The notes under the pieces are model-generated. The model was not told the origin of the DNA. It made no database searches and saw only the letters and a list, made by a program, of their open reading frames with translations. Made by a program: the position numbers and the translations under genes. Shown here piece after piece: positions 14,124 to 19,523 of a stretch of DNA of 19,523 bases. The stretch spans positions 1 through 19,523 of the forward strand of contig JAMPGN010000059.1 in assembly GCA_023663915.1 (NCBI GenBank), read 5' to 3'. Numbering within the stretch: the first letter of the stretch is position 1; each line of letters opens with the position of its first letter. Origin of the DNA: Eubacterium sp. (GTDB taxonomy: Bacteria; Bacillota_A; Clostridia; Lachnospirales; Lachnospiraceae).

Positions 14124-17100
14124 ATGGGAAAAAACAAAGAATATGAGCTTGCAATCAAAATAGCGGGAGAAATAGAGAAATCGTTTTATGAGAGTATGAA
14201 GTTGACCAGGAAAGAGCTGTGGGACATTGCGGAACAGTCAGCGAGGGCATCGCAGATGATGAGCAGCTCAGCGTTAGAATATGAATCATCCTTAAGGAAG
14301 AGTCTAGGCAGGCAGTTGAAGGAGGTTGAGCCGTTTTTTTCCGGAATGGAATCAGCAGCGAGGAAAACATTCGATGTGATGTCGAAAGCGGCTCTTGCAA
14401 CCGGCGCTACGATTACGGCGGGGCTTGCTGCGTCGATAAATGTCGGATCGGAATTTGAATCGGCTTTTGCAGGGGTAAAGAAGACCGTCAATGCGTCGAA
14501 TGCTGAGTTGCAAGAGATGCGGGATGCGATCCGGGGAATGGCGGCAAACGAACTGCCAATGTCCGCTGCCGAGTTGTCAGAGATTGCAGAATCGGCCGGA
14601 CAGTTGGGAATACGTAATGAGAGCATCATTGCCTTTACGGAGACGATGGCAAATATGAGCGTTGCGACCAACTTAGGCAGTGACGAAGCCGCAGAAGAAT
14701 TTGCCAAGTTTGCCAATATCACACAGATGGAACAGGAGTATTTCAGCAATCTTGGAAGTTCCGTGGTGGCGCTGGGAAATAACATGGCGACGACAGAGGC
14801 GGATACGGTTTCTATGGCAATGCGGATCGCGGCAGCAGGACACCAGATCAATCTGTCTGAGGCGGATATCGTGGCATATTCGGCGGCATTATCGTCAGTA
14901 GGCATTGAAGCAGAGGCGGGCGGCAGCGCTTTCTCCAAACTGCTGGCTAAGCTGCAGTTAGCAACGGAGACAGGGGAGAGCTTGAAAGAATATGCCCGCG
15001 TAGCGGGAATGACAGGGCAGGAATTTAAGCAGGCATTCCAGGAGGATGCAACGGTGGCAATCAACGCATTTCTGACGGGTCTGACGGATACGGGGCAGAA
15101 CGGAAAGAGTGCGATCGCCGTACTGGAGGAAATGGGGCTTACGGAGGTACGGCTGCGTGATACCCTGCTCCGTGCAGGCAATGCGAATGAACTGTTTGCA
15201 GATGCGCTGGCGATCTCGAACCAGGCATGGGAAGAAAATACCGCCCTTGCAAATGAGGCGCAACAGAGATACCAGACTTTTGAAAGCCAGTGCCAGATGA
15301 CAAAGAATAAGATTACGGATTTGGGAATCAGTCTTTATGATGATATGCGTCCGGCACTGACAGAAGGGATCGGGTTAGTTAATGAATTTATTGATGGTCT
15401 GGCAGGTGGAGAGGATGTATTGGGCGGCATGATAGAATCCGCGACCAAGAAAATGCCAACCATGGTGAGACAGGTAAAAGAGGCAGGGGAAGCTGTTCGC
15501 GATTTCTCAGAGCCATTTCTGGCAGTGGGCGGTTTTCTGGTGGACCATCCGGGAATCATCACAGGGACGATTGCCGGAGTCGGGACGGCGTTAGCGTCGT
15601 ATAAGATTGCTTCGGGGATATCGTCTATCACAAAGGCATTCAGTGCGTTAAATCCTGTGGGAATGACATTTCTTGCTTTGGGCGGTGTGGCAGCAGTCAT
15701 TACGGGGATCGGGACATCCGTAAAGAAGGCGGCGGCGGAAGCGAAACAGGCGAACTTAGATGCGCATTTCGGGGATATCGCCTTGTCCTTATCCGAACTG
15801 CAGGAAGCGGCAGCACATGTGGTCGGCAGCCAGGAGCTTGATAAGGTTCGTGAAAGCCTTGCTGCAATGAGTGAGGTGGATGGACTCGCATCGGACATCA
15901 AGGATGCTATGAGGGAACTGAACCGGATGAACTGGAAAGTTTCGGTCGGGATGAAGCTGTCCGAGACAGAGCAGGATTCCTATCGGGAACAGATCGAGAA
16001 CTATATAAACTCCACACAGGCGTATCTGACGGAACACCAGTATGCAGTCAATCTGTCGGTCGGGGTACTTACGGATAGTGATCTGGAGGGTCATAATATC
16101 GTTACCAAGGTAAACCAGTTCTATTATGATAAGGAGAAGGAACTTGGAAGAATTGGACAAAGGCTTCAAAAAGTGATCAATGATGCGTTCCTGGATGGAT
16201 TGCTGGATATTAATGAAATAGAAGAGATCACGCAGTTACAGAACCAAATGGCGGAAATACAGAACGCTTTTGCAGGGGTAGAGTATGATGCAAATTTGGA
16301 GCTTTTAAAAACAAAATATTCTTTTGGGGATATGGATGCGGAAAGTTTTAGGAATTTTCAGGCGGAAGTAAATGAACAGACAGTGGCTGCAAGAGCTGAT
16401 TATGAGAAAGCATTCATTATGTCAACGGCAAATGCAAAGCTGATGTTAGAAGAAGGAGATATAAGTCAGAAAGAATATGACAAGATGGTTGCAGAGTACA
16501 GGGAGAATTATCTGCAGCATATAGCTGATTTAGATTTGAAAGCTACGGATATCCAAGCACAGGCGATCAAGGAACAGTATCCAGAAATATTTAATTCGGA
16601 TGTTATAGATCAACGTATTAAGAATGTGACCCAGGGCGCTTTAGAATATATTGGGGCGACGGGAAATACTGTGACTGGATTTGACGAGTATAATTATGAG
16701 GTTTTGACATCGGGATTGGATCAATCCACTATGGATGCAATTTCGGAACTTGGAGAAGATTATACCCCTCAGATGGAAGAATTTCATAAGATGGTGAGAG
16801 AATTTCGGGAGGCTGGCGAAGCGGTTCCAGCGGAGTTTGCAGCAGGATACCATGATACGGCAATCGTTGGGGCAATGCTCGGTGACATGGATTCTTTATA
16901 TCTACTGATGGGTGAAGAGGCTCAGGGGAGTCAAGAATATAGGGAACTGATATCAGACTTGCAGGAACAGGGTACTTATATACCGGATGCGTTCGCAGAA
17001 GGAATAAACAGAAATAAGTATATTATTGCAGATACAATGAGGGAAGTGATTAAAGGCACCGTAGAAACCGGTAATATACAGATTGCTATGAAGCTATCTT

Positions 17101-17531
17101 CGACACATGTATCTTCTGACATAGCAAGTATGGGAAAGGCGGGATGGGCGGAATCGTATACGGCACACGCTGACGGCGGTATTTTTACTAGACCGCATTT
17201 GGGATGGATTGCGGAGGCTGGATATCCGGAGGCGGCTATTCCCATTGACGGTTCCCGAAATGCAATCGATTTGTGGTTAAAGACGGGTGAACTGCTGGGG
17301 ATGGATGGGCTGACAGGAGGGGCGGAGCCGCTTGCAAAAGGAATTGAAGAGGCAGCCTATGAAGCCATGGAGAGTACAGATGTACATATAAATTACAATT
17401 CCACAGTACAGTTTTACGGCGGTACACCATCACAGGAAGATATCGAGAATGCACTGGAAAACAGTTATGAAGAGTTTGAGCGGAATATGCAGAAGTGGCA
17501 GACGAATAACAGGCGAAAGAATTTCTATTAG
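14124..17531 (+). CDS. Tail tape measure protein
   Basis: This 1135-residue protein sets tail length. Order of parts: helical N-terminus (about 1-95), TP901-type tape-measure core (FESAFAGVKKTVNAS onward, about 110-330), helix-rich region, hydrophobic stretches (about 472-500 and 510-530) that may enter the host membrane, long coiled-coil tail, and a conserved C-terminus ADGGIFTRPHLGWIAEAGYPE (about 1016-1036). It starts at ATG 14124 with GGGGAAA upstream. By the rough 1.5 angstrom per residue rule the tail would be near 170 nm if unprocessed. Bases from about 16260 on are AT-richer than the first two thirds. No normal baseplate genes follow. Confidence 0.92.
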   Translation: MGKNKEYELAIKIAGEIEKSFYESMKLTRKELWDIAEQSARASQMMSSSALEYESSLRKSLGRQLKEVEPFFSGMESAARKTFDVMSKAALATGATITAGLAASINVGSEFESAFAGVKKTVNASNAELQEMRDAIRGMAANELPMSAAELSEIAESAGQLGIRNESIIAFTETMANMSVATNLGSDEAAEEFAKFANITQMEQEYFSNLGSSVVALGNNMATTEADTVSMAMRIAAAGHQINLSEADIVAYSAALSSVGIEAEAGGSAFSKLLAKLQLATETGESLKEYARVAGMTGQEFKQAFQEDATVAINAFLTGLTDTGQNGKSAIAVLEEMGLTEVRLRDTLLRAGNANELFADALAISNQAWEENTALANEAQQRYQTFESQCQMTKNKITDLGISLYDDMRPALTEGIGLVNEFIDGLAGGEDVLGGMIESATKKMPTMVRQVKEAGEAVRDFSEPFLAVGGFLVDHPGIITGTIAGVGTALASYKIASGISSITKAFSALNPVGMTFLALGGVAAVITGIGTSVKKAAAEAKQANLDAHFGDIALSLSELQEAAAHVVGSQELDKVRESLAAMSEVDGLASDIKDAMRELNRMNWKVSVGMKLSETEQDSYREQIENYINSTQAYLTEHQYAVNLSVGVLTDSDLEGHNIVTKVNQFYYDKEKELGRIGQRLQKVINDAFLDGLLDINEIEEITQLQNQMAEIQNAFAGVEYDANLELLKTKYSFGDMDAESFRNFQAEVNEQTVAARADYEKAFIMSTANAKLMLEEGDISQKEYDKMVAEYRENYLQHIADLDLKATDIQAQAIKEQYPEIFNSDVIDQRIKNVTQGALEYIGATGNTVTGFDEYNYEVLTSGLDQSTMDAISELGEDYTPQMEEFHKMVREFREAGEAVPAEFAAGYHDTAIVGAMLGDMDSLYLLMGEEAQGSQEYRELISDLQEQGTYIPDAFAEGINRNKYIIADTMREVIKGTVETGNIQIAMKLSSTHVSSDIASMGKAGWAESYTAHADGGIFTRPHLGWIAEAGYPEAAIPIDGSRNAIDLWLKTGELLGMDGLTGGAEPLAKGIEEAAYEAMESTDVHINYNSTVQFYGGTPSQEDIENALENSYEEFERNMQKWQTNNRRKNFY

Positions 17532-17565
17532 TAAAAATGTAGTGAAGAATTTTCACAGCACAATC

Positions 17566-17604
17566 CAAGTATTTTTTAAGCTGGGGGTTTAGTTTGTGGA
17601 AGTT
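17566..17604 (+). repeat. 39-nt imperfect direct repeat, copy 1
   Basis: This segment (CAAGTATTTTTTA...GTGGAAGTT) matches 18736-18774 at 32 of 39 positions by hand alignment. The two copies bracket the lipoprotein and toxin cassette. The surrounding 17532-17639 holds no other visible feature. Confidence 0.7.
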
Positions 17605-17629
17605 TGAATGGTGAACAACTGTTCTGTAT

Positions 17630-17669
17630 AGTTAAAAATAGCCAGTACAAAAAGGTTATTGCACTGGCT
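17630..17669 (-). terminator. Intrinsic terminator of the lipoprotein gene
   Basis: On the minus strand AGCCAGT and ACTGGCT (17669-17663 and 17646-17640) form a 7-bp stem, with CAA/TTG pairing further in, followed by ATTTTTAAC. It begins about ten bases after the lipoprotein stop. Confidence 0.7.
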
Positions 17670-17679
17670 GAAAAAGAAA

Positions 17680-18246
17680 TTAGTGTGATTCTATTTCTTG
17701 ATAAGCTGAAAGAATTTCTGAGGCATACGCGTTATTGTATAAAACCGCAGTCAATATCTTCGGTTTGTTCATATCAAGAATTACATCAAGAATACATTCG
17801 CCGGAGGGGTCAAGAAAACGGATGGATATGATATCGTAAGGAATCGAATCTTCTACATAGGCGACAGTTCCCAAGGAAGTTGATAAATCCTTCAATATTT
17901 CGGCAATCCCTTCGTTAGTAATCGGATAGGTGTTACCGGCAATACACTGTAAATATTTTTGATTAGTATCAGAGAGAAGAATACTGTCGTCGCCAAAGGA
18001 TGTATTAATCCATGTGGTAGTTGCTATGTCGATTGTTTCTCCCGTAATTTGTTCAGTTTGTGCATCAAGCAATTCCTCATTTTGATCTGACAGGCTTTGG
18101 TTCTCAGCAGATAATGATTCAATTTCGGCTTTCAATTTGGTATTTTCCGCAACAACGGCTGCATAATCTTCCGAGGAGATACTACTGCCACAGGAAGATA
18201 AGAGCAATAGAGAGGTAATAGTTAGTGCATACATTATTTTTTTCAT
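17680..18246 (-). CDS. Prophage-encoded lipoprotein with coiled coil
   Basis: This 188-residue protein starts at ATG complement 18244-18246, with AAAGGA about 10 bases upstream; an earlier in-frame ATG lacks a site. Residues 1-18 (MKKIMYALTITSLLLLSS) are a type II signal peptide and Cys19 the lipidated residue. Residues about 30-60 (VAENTKLKAEIESLSAENQS onward) form a coiled coil. The C-terminal domain (about 70-188) is beta/alpha with YPITNEGIAEILKDLS. It is not recognised. It has its own promoter and terminator, opposite to the late operon, which is the classic moron layout; a lysogenic-conversion role such as superinfection exclusion is only an inference. Confidence 0.8.
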   Translation of the reverse strand: MKKIMYALTITSLLLLSSCGSSISSEDYAAVVAENTKLKAEIESLSAENQSLSDQNEELLDAQTEQITGETIDIATTTWINTSFGDDSILLSDTNQKYLQCIAGNTYPITNEGIAEILKDLSTSLGTVAYVEDSIPYDIISIRFLDPSGECILDVILDMNKPKILTAVLYNNAYASEILSAYQEIESH

Positions 18247-18291
18247 GAGCAACAGTCCTTTCGTTTGTAGTTTGGATATAAATATAGTTCG

Positions 18292-18320
18292 ATTATAAAT
18301 GAAGGACAATATTTGTACAA
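18292..18320 (-). promoter_or_regulatory. Promoter of the lipoprotein gene
   Basis: On the minus strand TTGTAC (18320-18315) and TATAAT (18297-18292) are separated by 17 bp, giving a leader of roughly 40 bases before the lipoprotein ATG. A second overlapping option is TTGTCC-17-TATATT. Confidence 0.75.
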
Positions 18321-18404
18321 TAAGAAATTACGAAAATGTGAGTTTTATTATTCCGAGTGTGGTACGTAGAGTCGAGAGGAAATTTAAGATTTATAGAGAA
18401 ATTA

Positions 18405-18433
18405 TTGTTTCCCACTTATAGATATGATATTAT
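18405..18433 (+). promoter_or_regulatory. Promoter of the small toxin gene
   Basis: TTGTTT (18405-18410) and TATTAT (18428-18433) are separated by 17 bp. Transcription would begin near 18441, almost exactly where the 5' partner of the long-range stem begins (18443). Confidence 0.55.
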
Positions 18434-18520
18434 TTGTCACATGGGAAACCATAGAGCCGGGCGGCTACCCTCTTTAAGGAGGGGCGAACCCTCCAGACGA
18501 AAGAAAGGAGGGCGTTGCTG

Positions 18521-18616
18521 ATGATGATTACATATGCTGACTTAGTTCAGACTGGGATATTCATTATTGCCCTTATTGGATTGTGTTACACAATTTTTAA
18601 GGGAAAACGACAATAG
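18521..18616 (+). CDS. Holin-like type I toxin (Hol-Tox family)
   Basis: This 31-residue peptide (MMITYADLVQTGIFIIALIG onward, ending KGKRQ) has a short polar head, one membrane helix (about residues 10-25) and a basic tail. The M-x-T-Y-A-D-L-x-Q start and the overall shape match the putative holin-like toxin family of Firmicutes. It has a strong GGAGGG eight bases before ATG 18521 (ATG 18524 is an alternative). Embedded in a heavily structured transcript, it is probably a membrane-active type I toxin controlled by an antisense RNA. A second, broken copy of part of the coding sequence is at 18963-18985. Confidence 0.75.
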   Translation: MMITYADLVQTGIFIIALIGLCYTIFKGKRQ

Positions 18617-18690
18617 CCGCCACTACCAGCCATAGTGACGGCTAACGTAAAACGTTAGTTTAGTATTATGAGGGTAGCCGCTTCTATGGC
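18600..18690 (-). ncRNA. Candidate antisense RNA to the toxin 3' end
   Basis: The hairpin at 18615-18643 pairs fully only in the minus-strand RNA (AGCCGTCACTA with TAGTGGCGGCT, one G-U), whereas the + strand RNA has a C-A mismatch. It is followed on the minus strand by ATTGTCGTTTTCCC. A second perfect 7-bp hairpin (CTAACGT/ACGTTAG) lies at 18642-18658. A weak promoter candidate is TTGATA-17-CATAGA (18711 to 18683). Start and end are approximate. Confidence 0.35.
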
Positions 18691-18735
18691 TTTCCCTTTT
18701 TATAGTATCAATATAACATATGCAGTGTAGGCTTT

Positions 18736-18774
18736 CAAGTATTTTTTAGGTAAGCGGTTTAGCTAGTGGAAGTT
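18736..18774 (+). repeat. 39-nt imperfect direct repeat, copy 2
   Basis: Partner of 17566-17604 (32 of 39 identical by hand). Its right end runs into the 16-bp palindrome at 18772-18787. Confidence 0.7.
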
Positions 18775-18787
18775 GCACCGGTGCAAC
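18772..18787. repeat. 16-bp perfect palindrome
   Basis: GTTGCACCGGTGCAAC is its own reverse complement, and flanking GTG/CAC can extend it across a 3-nt bulge. It could be a protein site or a hairpin. No downstream T-run is present. Confidence 0.6.
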
Positions 18788-18837
18788 CACTTGTATAAGA
18801 GTGTACCGAACTCAAGAAAGAGATCGGTAAAATAAGG

Positions 18838-18933
18838 ATGAATTTGAAACACCTTAATGAGCGGATACCGGTTTCCGGTATTACATACACGGTCAATAAT
18901 TCCTATAAGAATCTGAGCATAGAAAGAAAATGA
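18838..18933 (+). CDS. 31-residue ORF, possible gene remnant
   Basis: ATG 18838 opens a frame reading MNLKHLNERIPVSGITYTVN and ending SIERK. The ORF could extend back 13 more codons, without a start, to 18799. Only a weak AAGG precedes the ATG. The sequence looks protein-like, with a hydrophobic/polar alternation suited to a beta strand, and may be the C-terminal remnant of a longer phage protein. The family is not recognised. Confidence 0.3.
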   Translation: MNLKHLNERIPVSGITYTVNNSYKNLSIERK

Positions 18934-18936
18934 TAA

Positions 18937-18958
18937 ATTTTAGAAAAGATGAACGGAT
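18937..18958 (+). repeat. 22-bp direct repeat, copy 2
   Basis: Exact copy of 2852-2873, same orientation. It starts four bases after the stop of the 31-codon ORF and is followed after 4 bases by a copied toxin-gene fragment. Confidence 0.85.
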
Positions 18959-18962
18959 GTAG

Positions 18963-18985
18963 CCTTATTGGATTGTGTTACACAA
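18963..18985 (+). pseudogene. Fragment of the holin-like toxin gene
   Basis: These 23 bases (CCTTATTGGATTGTGTTACA then CAA) are identical to 18571-18593 inside the intact toxin gene, encoding the ALIGLCYT stretch. No start or other toxin sequence surrounds them, so this is a scar of duplication or recombination. Confidence 0.75.
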
Positions 18986-19006
18986 GAAAAATTTTTGCCG
19001 GGAATA

Positions 19007-19035
19007 TTGCAATCAAAATTTACATATGCTATAAT
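19007..19035 (+). promoter_or_regulatory. Strong promoter of a candidate small RNA
   Basis: TTGCAA (19007-19012) and TATAAT (19030-19035) are separated by 17 bp, and TGC directly before the -10 makes it an extended -10 promoter. Predicted start is about 19042. Confidence 0.75.
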
Positions 19036-19041
19036 GCCAAC

Positions 19042-19125
19042 AGGCAAAAAGCAGTAATAAGTCCATTCGGACAAAGAACGAATCCTTGAACTGTAATAGC
19101 GTACAGTTCAAGGATTCTTCTTTTC
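19042..19125 (+). ncRNA. Candidate orphan small RNA, about 80 nt
   Basis: A strong promoter is followed, with no ATG-started gene, by a small GTCC-ATTC-GGAC hairpin (19061-19072) and then a long terminator hairpin. The predicted RNA of about 80 nt is rich in unpaired A and G between 19042 and 19060. No known family is recognised. It may regulate in trans or be an antisense remnant related to nearby repeats. Confidence 0.5.
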
Positions 19126-19130
19126 TTTTA
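19080..19130. terminator. Strong bidirectional intrinsic terminator
   Basis: A 16-bp perfect stem, GAATCCTTGAACTGTA (19080-19095) with TACAGTTCAAGGATTC (19102-19117), has the loop ATAGCG. On the + strand TTCTTTTCTTTTAT follows. On the minus strand GTTCTTTGTCC follows, so it can also end transcription of the hicB gene. Confidence 0.85.
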
Positions 19131-19209
19131 TAGTGGCAAAGCACCCACTAGGCTATTTGTTGTCCTTATCGGTTCTGTCAAGCCATTTGCAGATGAGGTG
19201 GCAAACTTA

Positions 19210-19523
19210 TTACGCCTGTATTTTGGAAAGAAGTGCGTCTTGTAATACCTGGGAAAAGTTTACGCCCATAGAAATAGCGCGGTCATTCAGCCATGATGGT
19301 ATCGTTAAAGTTTTTTTAACCGCTTTTGTGTCCTTATACTGGTTAATATTGCAGGATACAAGCGTTGTAAATCCATCATCTGGGCTATAGGCTGAAATAT
19401 CAGACGGAGCGGCAATACTGTCACCATGTTCCAATAAGGTCAAAAGATAGCCAGTAAGGGCCTCCTGTGCCATTTCCATAGTTTCGGGAATGGTGGAGCC
19501 GCTGCTGTAACAGCCTTTTAAGT
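19210..19523 (-). CDS. hicB: HicB-family antitoxin (partial, cut by window edge)
   Basis: The frame runs open past the right edge. An internal ATG at 19479 is probably not the start, because upstream codons read LKGCYSSGSTIPETMEMAQE, the normal HicB N-terminal pattern (P-D-L-x-G-C-x-S-x-G-x-x-x-x-E-A). The C-terminal KKTLTIPSWLNDRAISMGVN and following residues (about the last 35) form a ribbon-helix-helix DNA-binding domain. HicB neutralises the HicA mRNA interferase and represses its operon. A hicA gene is not seen in the window and would lie upstream, beyond 19523. It may be an orphan antitoxin. Confidence 0.75.
   Translation of the reverse strand, partial: LKGCYSSGSTIPETMEMAQEALTGYLLTLLEHGDSIAAPSDISAYSPDDGFTTLVSCNINQYKDTKAVKKTLTIPSWLNDRAISMGVNFSQVLQDALLSKIQA

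Larger units (their letters stand above)
18443..18701 (+). ncRNA. Structured toxin mRNA with 5'-3' pairing and sequestered Shine-Dalgarno
   Basis: The leader and 3' end are complementary: GGGAAA with TTTCCC (18443-18448/18691-18696), CCATAGA with TCTATGG (18449-18455/18683-18689), and GCGGCTACCCTC with GAGGGTAGCCGC (18461-18472/18670-18681), 25 pairs in all. The 3' arm is followed by TTTTT and can also fold locally (GGG-TAGCC / GGCT-CCC) as a terminator. In the leader, CCCTCC (18489-18494) can pair either with GGAGGG at 18478-18483 or with the Shine-Dalgarno GGAGGG at 18507-18512, a switch that could hide the start. Such folding is typical of type I toxin mRNAs. Confidence 0.65.

Noticed and set aside
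14186..15181. Long minus-strand frame inside the tape measure gene
   Set aside because: It is a Ser/Ala-rich shadow of the coding strand with no supported start.
17604..17831. + strand 75-codon frame
   Set aside because: It is mostly antisense to the lipoprotein terminator and C-terminus; its start has no binding site.
2852..18958. 22-bp repeats as attL/attR of a 16-kb element
   Set aside because: No integrase lies between or beside them, and genes on both sides of the left copy are phage genes; one copy is part of a recombination scar.
1..19523. DGR template repeat, CRISPR array, tRNA or rRNA within the window
   Set aside because: Reading both strands by eye gave no near-copy of the variable region, no regularly spaced repeats, and no tRNA- or rRNA-like sequence.

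Overview
This window looks like the packaging, head and contractile-tail block of a prophage in a Gram-positive anaerobe, most likely a Clostridia/Lachnospiraceae genome. The pointers are AGGAGG-type ribosome binding sites, tightly overlapping late genes, the phage protein families present, and a Firmicutes-type holin-like toxin. No rRNA, tRNA, CRISPR array, integrase, lysin or insertion sequence is visible.

Layout. (1) 1-2206, + strand: a DUF6273/C-type-lectin-like protein whose 3' end has the codon pattern of a diversity-generating retroelement (DGR) target and is followed by a perfect GC-rich hairpin. Then come a truncated phage gene, four very small genes (two of them paralogues) and an ArpU/RinA-like late regulator. 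(2) 2248-2827, - strand: a small operon-like group (39-aa membrane peptide, two-helix membrane protein, 59-aa HTH regulator) behind a near-consensus promoter with an operator-like inverted repeat in its spacer. (3) 2850-3175: a non-coding control region with a promoter, a terminator, inverted repeats and a plausible cos/packaging region. (4) 3176-17531, + strand: TerS, TerL, gpW/DUF6148-like protein, lambda-type portal, a fused protease/Mu gpT-like capsid protein, DUF2190, FII-like, Z-like and U-like connectors, a conserved small protein, sheath, tube, a tail chaperone with a TTTTTTA -1 frameshift, and the tape measure. The head and connector order follows lambda while the tail is of the myovirus type. 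(5) 17532-19523: the late operon stops after the tape measure. No baseplate, fibre, holin or lysin genes follow. Instead there is a lipoprotein gene with its own promoter and terminator, a probable type I toxin locus with strong RNA structure, several direct repeats and a chimeric repeat patch, a probable orphan small RNA, and a partial HicB antitoxin gene at the right edge.

How it works together: the ArpU/RinA-like protein probably activates the late operon, TerS/TerL package DNA, and the fused protease/capsid ORF and its neighbours build head and neck. Sheath, tube, chaperone and tape measure build the tail. Because the tail module is cut off after the tape measure, the prophage is either defective, rearranged, or has the rest of its tail elsewhere. 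The most interesting items are the DGR target without a visible reverse transcriptase or template, the toxin mRNA whose 5' and 3' ends can form 25 base pairs, the promoter-terminator small RNA at 19030-19125, and the repeats bracketing the accessory cassette.
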